In this document: piece by piece, positions 30,823-39,414 of the stretch | Numbering within the stretch: position 1 is the first letter of the stretch | Layout of the letters: each line of letters begins with the position of its first letter | Assembly: GCF_048898065.1 (NCBI RefSeq) | Contig: NZ_JBLWFI010000001.1 | Span: forward strand, 620,001 to 684,000 | Direction: 5' to 3' | Origin: Tepidibacillus_B infernus | GTDB taxonomy: Bacteria > Bacillota > Bacilli > Tepidibacillales > Tepidibacillaceae | Length of the DNA stretch: 64,000 nt | The notes under the pieces: model-generated | Told to the model about the DNA's origin: nothing | Databases searched by the model: none | The model's input: only the letters and a program-made list of their open reading frames with translations | Program-made: the position numbers and the translations under genes

Positions 30823-31938
30823 ATGATGATTAACCAAGAACGCTTAATCAATCAATTTATGGAATTAGTTAAGATTGATAGCGAATCAGGAAACGAAAGA
30901 GAAATTGCTGATTTCTTAAAAAAGAAAATTACGGAGCTTGGACTAGAGGTAACGGAAGACAACTCTATAAAAAAGACGGGACATGGAGCAGGGAATTTAA
31001 TCGCCTCACTTAAAGCTACTGAGAATAAAGGTGAAACTATTTATTTTACTTCTCATATGGATACAGTGACCCCTGGGAATGGAATTAAACCATCTATTGA
31101 TGGGGGTTATATTGTTTCTGATGGGACGACGATTTTGGGGAGCGATGACAAAGCGGGAATTGCAGCAATGCTTGAAGCAATAACTGTGATTAAAGAGGAT
31201 GGATTGTCTCACGGAAATATTCAATTTTTAATCACGGTTGGAGAAGAATCCGGACTTAAAGGTTCAAGACACCTTCAAGAAGGGCTTTTACAAGCTGATT
31301 ACGGTTATGCATTAGATAGCAATGGACCAGTTGGTCATATTATTATTGCTGCCCCTACCCAAGCCAAAATTACAGTAACAGTTTATGGGAAATCAGCTCA
31401 TGCGGGCGTAAATCCAGAAAACGGGATTAGTGCTATTCAAGTGGCTAGTCATGCTATTTCAAAGATGAAGCTTGGGCGAATTGATCATGAGACTACAGCA
31501 AATATAGGGAAATTTCAAGGTGGAAGTGCAACAAATATCGTCAGCGACCGTGTAGATATTCTTGCTGAGGCAAGAAGTTTAGTGAATGAAAAATTAGAAA
31601 AACAGATTCAACATATGAAAGAGACTTTTGAACAAACAGCAGATCAATTCTCTACAAAGGTAGACTTTACTAGTGAAATCATGTATCCAGCCTTTCGTTT
31701 TGGAGAAGATCATCAGGTTGTAAAGAAAGCAATAGAAGCTATTCATGAAATCGGAAGAACGCCAAAATTATTATCTAGTGGTGGAGGAAGTGATGCCAAT
31801 GTGATTAATGGTCTTGGCATTCCAACCATCAATCTTGGGATTGGATATGAAAACATTCACACCACTTCCGAAAAAATGCCTATCAGCGAACTAGTGAAAA
31901 CAACAGAGCTTATCCTTGCTCTAATCAAGAAAAACTAG
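30823..31938 (+). CDS. yqjE: M20 family peptidase, PepT-like (YqjE)
   Basis: A 371-residue zinc aminopeptidase-like protein, the length of B. subtilis YqjE. Metal-binding motifs are visible: SHMDTVTPG, SDDKAGIAAML, VGEESGLKGSRHL and the later GGGSDANVI. A lid/dimerisation domain spans about 180-290. Family members remove the N-terminal residue of tripeptides or process related peptides. ATG 30823 and 30826 are equal candidates after GGAGGG. In B. subtilis the gene also lies beside propionyl-CoA carboxylase-like genes, agreeing with the context here. Confidence 0.85.
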   Translation: MMINQERLINQFMELVKIDSESGNEREIADFLKKKITELGLEVTEDNSIKKTGHGAGNLIASLKATENKGETIYFTSHMDTVTPGNGIKPSIDGGYIVSDGTTILGSDDKAGIAAMLEAITVIKEDGLSHGNIQFLITVGEESGLKGSRHLQEGLLQADYGYALDSNGPVGHIIIAAPTQAKITVTVYGKSAHAGVNPENGISAIQVASHAISKMKLGRIDHETTANIGKFQGGSATNIVSDRVDILAEARSLVNEKLEKQIQHMKETFEQTADQFSTKVDFTSEIMYPAFRFGEDHQVVKKAIEAIHEIGRTPKLLSSGGGSDANVINGLGIPTINLGIGYENIHTTSEKMPISELVKTTELILALIKKN

Positions 31939-31969
31939 AAAAACCTCAATTGTAATTCAATTTTCATGG

Positions 31970-32026
31970 AACCCACAAAAGTGACCGTGGTACTCTTTAA
32001 ACGGGAGTCGTCACTTTTATGGGTTT
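31970..32026 (+). terminator. Terminator after the mutase/yqjE operon
   Basis: AACCCACAAAAGTGAC pairs with GTCACTTTTATGGGTT around a long loop that itself contains ACTCTTTAAACGGGAGT. Confidence 0.75.
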
Positions 32027-32049
32027 TCATTATGAATAAAAAGTTTGAT

Positions 32050-32222
32050 CTAAATCTCCCAAGTATCCTCTGATTTGGGATAACAACCTATTACCTCTTC
32101 ATCTGTTATTTGATAAGCATGATCAATAGGCGCATGTTCTGTTCATAACCATATTCTTTTAATAGGTGAGTAAATGGGATTAGCTCTTTCTCTGAAATGA
32201 GAGAAATAAGGGGTTGGGTCAT
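32050..32222 (-). pseudogene. Frameshifted small gene
   Basis: On the minus strand AAAGGAGACGATGTAG precedes ATG 32222 and a frame reading TQPLISLISEKELIPFTHLLKEYGYEQN. It then runs out of frame; one frame over it continues APIDHAYQITDEEVIGCYPKSE to a stop at 32050. A single frameshift near 32130 separates a plausible 57-residue protein. No family recognised. It may be a decayed gene, a sequencing error or programmed frameshifting. The rest of 31939-32360 holds only the yqjE terminator and AT-rich DNA. Confidence 0.5.
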
Positions 32223-32360
32223 CTACATCGTCTCCTTTTTAAAAGTTAAAGAAATGAATTACCAATGGTTAGTTTTTGCTTGGTAAAAATCTTTTAAACC
32301 CTGAATGGAACACTTTCCATTTACATAAGCTGAAAGGTAAGAGTGATAGGAGGGAATGGA

Positions 32361-33452
32361 ATGGTTTTTTGGGGGAAAGGAAAGGTAATTCAAATCTTAG
32401 AAGAAACTGGTCAAAGTCAAGTATTGAAGGTTCAATATTCAGATGGTGAAGGAGTAGCCATTCACTATCTTGAATTTTTTCCTGCTTTACAAATTGGCGA
32501 TCAAATATGGGTTAACCGTACAGCCACTTTCCTTCAATTAGGCACTGGTGGATATGACTATGTGCTCTCGATTTTAAACCATAATGAGAATGGAGTAGTG
32601 AAACAAACAAATGGCCATATTATGAAATTAAGATATACACCCCTTCAATTTTCTGTTCTTTCATGTGAGGAACAAGGTAGTGAATATCATCATATATTTA
32701 CTAAGCCAAGAATGTTGCAAGGTTTGCCAGTAATGATTGGTGAGTTGCATAGCATGTTGCCCATTGTCGTAACCATTCTAAGACAATTAGAAAAAAAAGG
32801 TCAAAAAAGACTAAACATTGTCTACATTATGACTGATGGAGCGGCATTACCCCTTGCTTTTAGTAAACATGTATTGCAACTAAAAAAACTAGGTTGGTTA
32901 GATCATACAATAACCATTGGCCAAGCTTTTGGTGGAGATTTAGAAGCGATTAATATCTACACTGCACTAATTGCGGCTAAATATATTTACAATGCAGATG
33001 TAGTACTTGTGATGATGGGACCTGGCATCGTAGGAACTGGAAGTTGGTTAGGCCATACTGGGGTTGAACAGGGGATTATCATCAATGCAGTATCCTCTTT
33101 AGAAGGAGTACCAATCACAATTGTGAGAGCAAGTTCTAATGATCAACGAGGTAGACATGTAGGGATTAGTCACCATACTTTATCTACATTGAAATATATC
33201 AGTTTAACAAGAAGTATTGTTCCTTTTCCAAGTTATCTTAAAGAAACCTTCCCCAATGTTTATTCTCGTTTATCTGAACATGCAATACCCAAACATCAGT
33301 TAGAACCAGTTTCTATTTCCCATTCTGATGTAAAGGAAATAATCAAAACCTACCCTTTTCCAATTGCAACGATGGGCAGAACGATAGAACAAGAACCGTT
33401 ATTTTTTGATTTTATTGCAAGTGCCGCGTATTGGTTTTATCAACATTTTTAA
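32361..33452 (+). CDS. DUF3866 family protein
   Basis: A 363-residue soluble protein of a conserved Firmicute/Actinobacterial family without known function. It has an N-terminal beta-rich part (about 1-100) and a larger alpha/beta domain with glycine-rich turns (MMGPGIVGTGSWLGHTG near 225). ATG 32361 follows AGGAGGGAATG; the longer frame from GTG 32343 overlaps that site. The end overlaps the mciZ gene on the opposite strand by three or four bases. No catalytic motif can be assigned. Confidence 0.78.
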   Translation: MVFWGKGKVIQILEETGQSQVLKVQYSDGEGVAIHYLEFFPALQIGDQIWVNRTATFLQLGTGGYDYVLSILNHNENGVVKQTNGHIMKLRYTPLQFSVLSCEEQGSEYHHIFTKPRMLQGLPVMIGELHSMLPIVVTILRQLEKKGQKRLNIVYIMTDGAALPLAFSKHVLQLKKLGWLDHTITIGQAFGGDLEAINIYTALIAAKYIYNADVVLVMMGPGIVGTGSWLGHTGVEQGIIINAVSSLEGVPITIVRASSNDQRGRHVGISHHTLSTLKYISLTRSIVPFPSYLKETFPNVYSRLSEHAIPKHQLEPVSISHSDVKEIIKTYPFPIATMGRTIEQEPLFFDFIASAAYWFYQHF

Positions 33453-33577
33453 TGGGAAAAAAGCTGTAAATATTGCTGAACAGTTAATTTTGATTTAGAT
33501 AGCTCTGAAAGTTTAGCTCTTATTTCCCAAGCTTTTCCTATCATTTTTAATTGGTGAGGTGTACGAATCACTTTCAT
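33449..33577 (-). CDS. mciZ: MciZ-like inhibitor of FtsZ
   Basis: A 42-residue peptide with the core GKAWEIRAKL (residues 14-23), which I recognise from B. subtilis MciZ (40 residues). There MciZ is made in the mother cell during sporulation and caps FtsZ filaments to prevent a second Z-ring. AGGAGG lies 7 bases before ATG 33577. The genomic place, antisense just upstream of the nudF (yqkG) gene, agrees with B. subtilis. Its C-terminal third is diverged. The stop overlaps the DUF3866 stop tail-to-tail. Confidence 0.82.
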   Translation of the reverse strand: MKVIRTPHQLKMIGKAWEIRAKLSELSKSKLTVQQYLQLFSH

Positions 33578-33674
33578 ATTAAAACCTCCTACGATACAAT
33601 AAAGTAGACTTCGTTTAATTTACTTTTATGATGTTGATGGACAAGTTATGATCATTTTTTAAGGATGTGAAAAA

Positions 33675-34220
33675 ATGTATTTCGATTATTCCGAAAAGAC
33701 GATTTCTAGTGAAAAAATTTACCAAGGGAAAATCATTCAAGTAAAAGTAGATACGGTCCTTTTGCCAAATGGGAAAGAAGCAAAAAGAGAGTTGGTCAAT
33801 CATCCAGGTGCTATTGCTGTTCTTGCTCTAACGCCAGAGGATAAAATCATTCTAGTAAGACAGTACCGTAAACCGCTAGAAAAAACGATTTTGGAAATCC
33901 CGGCAGGAAAATTGGAAAAGGGCGAAAACCCTCTAGATTGTGCAATTCGTGAATTAAAAGAAGAAACAGGGTATATAGCATCCAATATGACACAAATTAC
34001 TAAATTTTATACTTCTCCAGGCTTCGCAGATGAAATCATTTATCTTTACAAAGCCAACAGTTTACAACAAGGTGAAGCAAAACCTGATGAAGATGAGTTT
34101 ATCGAGACAGTTGAATTGTCCCTAGACGAGGCATTAGAAAGAATAGAAACAGGAGAAGTCATCGATGCGAAAACGATAATGGCTATATATTATTGGCAAT
34201 TAGAAAGGAACAAAGGTTAA
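33675..34220 (+). CDS. nudF: ADP-ribose pyrophosphatase, Nudix family
   Basis: A 181-residue Nudix hydrolase. The Nudix box is complete (G at the start of GENPLDCA, then IRELKEETGYI with REL-x-EE-x-G). The upstream PAGKLEKGE and downstream YTSPGFADE segments are typical of ADP-ribose pyrophosphatases, which cleave ADP-ribose to AMP and ribose 5-phosphate. The length and neighbours match B. subtilis NudF/YqkG. The ribosome site is moderate (AAGGATGTG). Confidence 0.9.
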   Translation: MYFDYSEKTISSEKIYQGKIIQVKVDTVLLPNGKEAKRELVNHPGAIAVLALTPEDKIILVRQYRKPLEKTILEIPAGKLEKGENPLDCAIRELKEETGYIASNMTQITKFYTSPGFADEIIYLYKANSLQQGEAKPDEDEFIETVELSLDEALERIETGEVIDAKTIMAIYYWQLERNKG

Positions 34221-34225
34221 AAACC

Positions 34226-35386
34226 ATGAGAGAATTTTTTGCAGATTTACATATTCATATTGGATGGACAGAAAAAAAGGAACCTGTTAAGATTAGTGCC
34301 TCTAAGAATTTAACCTATATCAATATCTTGAAAGAGGCTTATCATTATAAAGGCTTAGATATGATTGGAATCATCGATTGTCACTCGCCAAGAGTTCAAG
34401 AAGAAATCCTTTATTATTTAAATCATGGCTTGATTGGTGAGCTGGATGAAGGCGGACTTCAGTATCAAGAATTAACCATCCTTTTGGGTTCAGAAATTGA
34501 AGTGAAAGAAGAAGGAAGAGGAGAGGCTCATTATCTAGCTTTTTTCCCATTTTTATCGGATATGATCGATTTTTCCAAGTGGATGCAAAAACATATGAAA
34601 AATATAAATCTTAGTTCCCAGCGACTTTATGTAAAAACAAAGGAACTTCAAAAAGAGGTTTATGATCGGAATGGCCTATTTATACCTGCCCATATTTTTA
34701 CTCCTTTTAAATCAGTATATGGAAAATGTTGTGATCGTATGGAAGAGGTATTGGATTTAAATAGAATTGACGCAGTGGAATTAGGACTTAGCTCGGACAC
34801 AGAAATGGCAGATCGTATTCAAGAATTACACCAATTTCCTTTTATTACAAATTCAGATGCCCATTCGTTACAAAAAATAGGCCGTGAATATAACAAGCTC
34901 CTGATAGAAAGTCCTACTTTTAAGGAATTAAAATGGGCTTTAAAAGGTTTAAATGGAAGAAAAATCTTAAAAAACTACGGACTAGATCCAAAATTAGGAA
35001 AATATCATCAAACCAGGTGTGTTCAATGTGATCAATTAGTAGAGAATGAGTCATATTGTGACCACTGTGGAAGCAAGAAAATAATAAAGGGAGTGTCTAA
35101 TCGGATTGATGAGCTTGCAGATCTTCAAACTGGATTACATCCATCTGGGCGACCAGACTATATTCATCAAGTTCCTTTAGAGTTTATTCCTAAATTAGGG
35201 CAGAAAACGCTAGAAAAATTACTCTCTCATTTTGGAACGGAAATGAATATTTTACATCGTGTATCAATGGAGCAGTTGCAAGCAATTATCCCAGATAAAT
35301 TAGCAGAAATGCTCATTCAAGCAAGAGAAGGAAAATTGTCAGTGGAAGTTGGTGGGGGAGGCGTATATGGTAAAGTTTTAGAATAA
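34226..35386 (+). CDS. Endonuclease Q-like PHP-domain protein (TIGR00375 family)
   Basis: A 386-residue protein. The N-terminal PHP metal-dependent phosphoesterase domain begins ADLHIHIG and includes GIIDCHSP and NSDAHS. A zinc ribbon follows (CVQCDQL ... CDHCGSKK, about 265-290), then NRIDELADL and a helix-hairpin-helix-like tail (GQKTLEKLLSHFG). The arrangement matches Endonuclease Q, which nicks DNA at uracil, hypoxanthine and abasic sites in archaea and some bacilli. ATG 34226 follows AAAGG; the frame also runs upstream into nudF without a site. Repair role is inferred from the family. Confidence 0.8.
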   Translation: MREFFADLHIHIGWTEKKEPVKISASKNLTYINILKEAYHYKGLDMIGIIDCHSPRVQEEILYYLNHGLIGELDEGGLQYQELTILLGSEIEVKEEGRGEAHYLAFFPFLSDMIDFSKWMQKHMKNINLSSQRLYVKTKELQKEVYDRNGLFIPAHIFTPFKSVYGKCCDRMEEVLDLNRIDAVELGLSSDTEMADRIQELHQFPFITNSDAHSLQKIGREYNKLLIESPTFKELKWALKGLNGRKILKNYGLDPKLGKYHQTRCVQCDQLVENESYCDHCGSKKIIKGVSNRIDELADLQTGLHPSGRPDYIHQVPLEFIPKLGQKTLEKLLSHFGTEMNILHRVSMEQLQAIIPDKLAEMLIQAREGKLSVEVGGGGVYGKVLE

Positions 35387-35404
35387 GTGGGACATAATCC
35401 TTTT

Positions 35405-35435
35405 TTGTCCATCATACAATGTACTATGTTGGACA
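35405..35435 (+). promoter_or_regulatory. Hairpin upstream of spoIIM
   Basis: TTGTCCA-x-CATA pairs with TATG-x-TGGACAA around a short loop, ending just before the spoIIM ribosome site. It could act as a leader structure or operator. No T-run follows. Confidence 0.35.
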
Positions 35436-35448
35436 AGGGGGGATTTTC

Positions 35449-36093
35449 TTGAAAGGTAGACAAATAGATTACCGAATCCAAAATTACGTAAAAGAACATT
35501 TTTCATTATATATTTTCGCTATTATTTTGTTTATTATGGGTGTGATTTTTGGGTCAATGATTGTCCACTCCTTATCACCTGATCAAAAACAAGAAATGAT
35601 TACGTATATTAGTAAATTTTTTCATGGGATCAACCAAACGGATCAATGGATGGAATCAAAAGTAGCGTTTAGACAAGTTGTTTTTGAGTATCTAAAATAC
35701 CTTTTTCTTTTATGGTTTTTGGGATTATCTATTATTGGTATGCCATTCATTTTAATTCTATTATTTATGAAGGGGTTTATGGTAGGCTTTACGATTTCTT
35801 TTCTTATTGCCGAATTACAATGGAAAGGATTTTTGTTTTCATTTGTTGCGATTTTACCTCAAAATTTATTGATTGTTCCTGTTATCATTATTGCAGGTGT
35901 AGCAGGGATTAGTTTTTCCTTGTCACTGATTAGAGCAAGAGGTCAAAATAGAATACGCCAATATCAACAACCTTTTATTTCTTATTCCTTTTTAATGCTG
36001 ATTTTAGGTGGTGTTCTTATATTTGCCTCTGGTTTTGAAAGTTATGTTTCACCATGGTTGATGAAAAGTGTTACGACTTTTTTAGTGCGTTAA
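35449..36093 (+). CDS. spoIIM: Stage II sporulation protein M
   Basis: A 214-residue membrane protein (identical length to B. subtilis SpoIIM) with about five helices. Together with SpoIID and SpoIIP it forms the peptidoglycan-degrading machine that drives engulfment of the forespore; SpoIIM is the membrane scaffold. I chose TTG 35449 because AAGGGGGG stands 7 bases upstream; the ATG at 35419 is the longer alternative. Neighbours fur and xerD match the usual gene order. Confidence 0.9.
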   Translation: MKGRQIDYRIQNYVKEHFSLYIFAIILFIMGVIFGSMIVHSLSPDQKQEMITYISKFFHGINQTDQWMESKVAFRQVVFEYLKYLFLLWFLGLSIIGMPFILILLFMKGFMVGFTISFLIAELQWKGFLFSFVAILPQNLLIVPVIIIAGVAGISFSLSLIRARGQNRIRQYQQPFISYSFLMLILGGVLIFASGFESYVSPWLMKSVTTFLVR

Positions 36094-36137
36094 TGATTAT
36101 CATTTACATTGACTTTTCATATTCTCCTCACTATAAT
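36092..36137 (+). promoter_or_regulatory. Sigma-A promoter of fur with a Fur-box-like site
   Basis: TTGACT (36109-36114), 17 bases, TATAAT (36132-36137) is a near-perfect sigma-A promoter. Immediately upstream, AATGATTATCATTT (36092-36105) resembles half of the Fur 7-1-7 operator, suggesting autoregulation. Confidence 0.7.
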
Positions 36138-36168
36138 CAGGTTAGATGCTGTTAGGAGGTGATACGTT

Positions 36169-36624
36169 ATGGAAGAACGTATCGAAAAAATAAAACAACA
36201 GCTTCATTCATATAATTTTAAATTAACTCCACAACGAGAAGCTACCGTAAGAGTTTTATTAGAGAATGAAGAAGATCATTTAAGTGCTGAAGATATATTT
36301 CTTTTGGTAAAGGAAAAAGTACAAGACATTGGTTTAGCAACCGTTTATCGAACATTAGAATTACTATCTGAGTTAAATATTACACAAAAGTTAAATTTTG
36401 GTGACAATGTAACAAGGTACGAATTCCGATCTGAAGAGGCTGAACATCATCATCACCATCTTGTTTGTGTGAATTGTGGTAAAGTGGATGAAATTAACGA
36501 GGATTGGCTAGACCCAATTGAAGAACGTGTAGAAAATCGATTCCAATTTAAAATTGTTGATCATCGATTAATCTTTCATGGGATTTGTAAAGAATGCCAA
36601 AAAAAAGAAAAGGATAATCTATAA
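36169..36624 (+). CDS. fur: Fur-family transcriptional regulator
   Basis: A 151-residue iron-type regulator. It has a winged helix with LTPQREATVRVLLENE and GLATVYRTLELL, the metal-site histidine run EAEHHHHHLVC, and two CxxC zinc motifs (CVNC and CKEC). The location downstream of spoIIM matches B. subtilis fur (yqkL). AGGAGGTGAT lies 9 bases before ATG 36169. PerR or Zur relatives are possible, but context favours Fur. Confidence 0.9.
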   Translation: MEERIEKIKQQLHSYNFKLTPQREATVRVLLENEEDHLSAEDIFLLVKEKVQDIGLATVYRTLELLSELNITQKLNFGDNVTRYEFRSEEAEHHHHHLVCVNCGKVDEINEDWLDPIEERVENRFQFKIVDHRLIFHGICKECQKKEKDNL

Positions 36625-36660
36625 ATCGCGAATTTTCTGTAAAATTCGTGATTTATTTTT
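36623..36660 (+). terminator. Terminator after fur
   Basis: AAATCGCGAATTTT pairs with AAAATTCGTGATTT (one wobble), followed by ATTTTT. Confidence 0.85.
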
Positions 36661-36735
36661 ATCTATATCCCTTTTATCAATAAAGTGGTAATATATAAAA
36701 TATACAAAATGTTATTTTTGTAGGAGGAACATAAG

Positions 36736-37854
36736 ATGAGAGTTGGAATACCTAAAGAGATTAAAAACAATGAAAATCGCGTAGCGATTACCCCAGCAGG
36801 AGTACAAGCTCTACGCTTAGCAGGCCACGAAGTGTATGTGGAAACCAATGCAGGGGTTGGAAGCGGTTTCGTTGATGAGGACTATTTGTCTGTCGGAGCA
36901 AATATTACTGATTCAGCTAAAGAAGTATGGGATAAATCCGATATGATTATGAAAGTAAAAGAACCATTACCTTCAGAATATCAATATTTCCGTGAAGGAC
37001 TTATCTTGTTTACATACCTACATTTAGCTCCAGAGCCAGAATTAACAAAAGCCTTAGTGGACAATGGAGTGGTTGCCATTGCTTATGAAACAGTACAATT
37101 AGATAATGGATCTCTTCCACTATTAATGCCGATGAGTGAAGTCGCAGGAAGAATGTCTATCCAAATTGGGGCTCAATTTTTAGAAAAGCCACAAGGTGGA
37201 AAAGGAATTCTACTTGGAGGAGTACCTGGTGTTCATCCAGCAGAAGTCGTTATCATTGGTGGTGGGATTGTAGGAACTAACGCTGCAAAAATGGCGATTG
37301 GTTCGGGAGCAAATGTAACGATCATCGATCTTAATCCTGACCGTTTACGCTATTTGGATGATATTTTCCATGGTCGAATCAATACTGTAATGTCTAACTC
37401 TTATAACATAGCTCAAGCAGTCAAAAAAGCTGACCTATTAGTTGGAGCCGTATTGATACCTGGGGCAAGGGCACCAAAATTAGTTTCAGAAGAAATGGTT
37501 AAAACAATGAGCCCTGGTTCAGTCATTGTTGATGTGGCAATCGACCAAGGAGGTTCGATTGAAACGATTGATCGCGTAACCACTCACAGTGAACCAACCT
37601 ATGTAAAACATGGAGTAGTTCACTACGCTGTAGCAAATATGCCTGGAGCAGTAGCAAGAACATCAACACTAGCTTTAACGAATGTAACGGTTCCATATGC
37701 ATTACAAATTGCCAATAAAGGATATGAAAAAGCGATTCGTGATAATCGAACATTAGCAAAGGGAGTTAACGTCATTCATGGTCAAATAACATACGAGGCT
37801 GTTGCTAAAGCTCTAAACCTACCCTATGTTCCATTGGAGCATGTATTAAATTAA
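36736..37854 (+). CDS. ald: Alanine dehydrogenase
   Basis: A 372-residue NAD-dependent enzyme that interconverts alanine and pyruvate plus ammonia. Visible marks are the N-terminal MRVGIPKEIKNNENRVAITP, the catalytic Lys/His region KVKEPLP ... YLHLAPE, and the NAD fold GGGIVGTNAAKMA. In spore formers it supports growth on alanine and sporulation. It is a single gene with its own AGGAGG site and an AT-rich promoter (TTTATC, 17 bases, TAAAAT near 36680). Confidence 0.95.
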   Translation: MRVGIPKEIKNNENRVAITPAGVQALRLAGHEVYVETNAGVGSGFVDEDYLSVGANITDSAKEVWDKSDMIMKVKEPLPSEYQYFREGLILFTYLHLAPEPELTKALVDNGVVAIAYETVQLDNGSLPLLMPMSEVAGRMSIQIGAQFLEKPQGGKGILLGGVPGVHPAEVVIIGGGIVGTNAAKMAIGSGANVTIIDLNPDRLRYLDDIFHGRINTVMSNSYNIAQAVKKADLLVGAVLIPGARAPKLVSEEMVKTMSPGSVIVDVAIDQGGSIETIDRVTTHSEPTYVKHGVVHYAVANMPGAVARTSTLALTNVTVPYALQIANKGYEKAIRDNRTLAKGVNVIHGQITYEAVAKALNLPYVPLEHVLN

Positions 37855-37889
37855 AGGATTGAATAATTAAATCTAATAGATCAAAAATA

Positions 37890-37925
37890 AGAGTAGGCTG
37901 CTCAACTGTAGTAGCCTACTTTTAT
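37890..37925 (+). terminator. Terminator after ald
   Basis: AGTAGGCT pairs with AGCCTACT around a 13-base loop containing further pairing, followed by TTTTAT. Confidence 0.85.
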
Positions 37926-37992
37926 CATATTTATTTATAGGTTCTCATAATCTATTATACGTATGTGTACAAGTTTAATTGGGGGTATCATT

Positions 37993-38232
37993 ATGTTCAT
38001 TACTTTAAAAAGAATTTTAGAATGGCTTATCTTATTTGTCTTCTTTTTTTTACTAACATTATTTTTATACCAATTAGTACTGATTCTTTCTGATTGGATT
38101 CAACCGATCGATCAGTTTAAAGAACCATCTGGTCGAGCGGTTAAGGTCATTGATATGGGGAATGGAACCGAAATACGAAACTCGGAAGATGTAATCGATC
38201 GCTTAAAGTTATTTTATTGGTTAGGTGAATAA
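37993..38232 (+). CDS. yqzK: YqzK-family protein (DUF4227)
   Basis: A 79-residue protein with one strong membrane helix (ILEWLILFVFFFLLTLFLY) and a short soluble tail containing EPSGRAVKV and a final RLKLFYWLGE. Size, helix position and location before xerD fit the YqzK/DUF4227 family of spore formers. ATG 37993 has GGGGGT upstream; a frame from 37963 lacks a site. Function unknown. Confidence 0.75.
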   Translation: MFITLKRILEWLILFVFFFLLTLFLYQLVLILSDWIQPIDQFKEPSGRAVKVIDMGNGTEIRNSEDVIDRLKLFYWLGE

Positions 38233-38344
38233 TTCCCATAAAATATTTTCCATAAAAAGAAAGAAGGAGTTAATCAAAAGATGTTGAATAGTAGAATAAA
38301 TAAGTAATGAGAAGAAAGTTTAATTTAAGGGAGAAATGTTTGGT

Positions 38345-39235
38345 ATGGAAAAGAGAATCGAAGAATTTATTCACTATCTAATGGTAGAGAAAGGTCTCGC
38401 TCAAAATACACTAGAATCTTATCATAGAGATTTGCAATCCTACCATACATTTCTTAAACAATTTTATCAGCATGTACCTATCGAGAAAACGAATCGTGCC
38501 CATATTATGTCTTATCTCATAGATCTAAAAAATAAAGGCAGAGCAACATCGACGATCTCAAGAAATTTGGCCTCTATTCGTTCTTTTTATCAATTTCTTA
38601 TGAGAGATCATTTTATTCAAAAGGATCCATCGCAAAATTTAGAATCTCCAAAAATCGATAAGCGTTTGCCAAAAGTTCTTACTGTCAAACAGGTAGAACA
38701 ATTGTTACAAATGCCAAATATCTCAACGTTAACAGGAGTCAGGGATAAGGCCATGTTAGAGCTCCTTTATGCAACTGGAATTCGTGTTTCTGAGTTAGTT
38801 TCTTTAAATATAGAAGATTTGAATTTAAATATGGGATTTGTCAAATGTTTTGGTAAGGGTTCAAAAGAACGAATTGTTCCCATTGGTAGCCTAGCCATAG
38901 AAAGTATTCAATACTATGTGAATCGAAGTCGAAAGATGCTTCAAAAAAAACCAACAGAAAATGCACTTTTCTTAAACCACCATGGAAAACGTTTGTCAAG
39001 GCAAGGATTCTGGAAAATTATAAAAAAATATGCTAAACTAGCCTCAATAGAGGTTGAAATAACACCTCATACACTTAGACACTCTTTCGCTACACATTTA
39101 TTAGAAAATGGGGCTGATTTAAGATCTGTTCAAGAAATGTTAGGCCATGCAGATATCTCTACGACACAGATCTATACACATCTTACGAAATCACGTCTAA
39201 AAGAGGTTTATTCTAAAGCCCATCCTAGGGCGTGA
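38345..39235 (+). CDS. xerD: Tyrosine recombinase XerD
   Basis: A 296-residue integrase-family recombinase (same length as B. subtilis XerD/RipX). It has an N-terminal SAM-like core-binding domain (1-85) and a catalytic domain with ATGIRVSEL (Arg), HTLRHSFATHLL (His-Arg), LGHADISTTQIYTHL (His and nucleophilic Tyr). With XerC it resolves chromosome dimers at dif. ATG 38345 is preferred by ribosome-site spacing over ATG 38336. This is the housekeeping enzyme, not a phage integrase. Confidence 0.93.
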   Translation: MEKRIEEFIHYLMVEKGLAQNTLESYHRDLQSYHTFLKQFYQHVPIEKTNRAHIMSYLIDLKNKGRATSTISRNLASIRSFYQFLMRDHFIQKDPSQNLESPKIDKRLPKVLTVKQVEQLLQMPNISTLTGVRDKAMLELLYATGIRVSELVSLNIEDLNLNMGFVKCFGKGSKERIVPIGSLAIESIQYYVNRSRKMLQKKPTENALFLNHHGKRLSRQGFWKIIKKYAKLASIEVEITPHTLRHSFATHLLENGADLRSVQEMLGHADISTTQIYTHLTKSRLKEVYSKAHPRA

Positions 39236-39295
39236 AAAAAAGGTGATTCAACTTTTTTTTAGGTTTGATGCAATGGGTACGATTTGTACCTTTTC
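39234..39295 (+). terminator. Terminator region after xerD
   Basis: Two small structures: AAAAAAAGGTGA / ACTTTTTTTT at 39235-39260 and GGTAC / GTACC followed by TTTTCTTT at about 39277-39300. Together they probably end xerD transcription. Confidence 0.5.
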
Positions 39296-39414
39296 TTTCT
39301 CTTGATGTTGTCTGACATCAGTCAACTGCCAAAGATTTGATCATTTAAATTTTGTTGTAGTAAATTTATATCTTTGGTGATACTAAAAAGAAAAAATATA
39401 GGAGGGATTATGAA

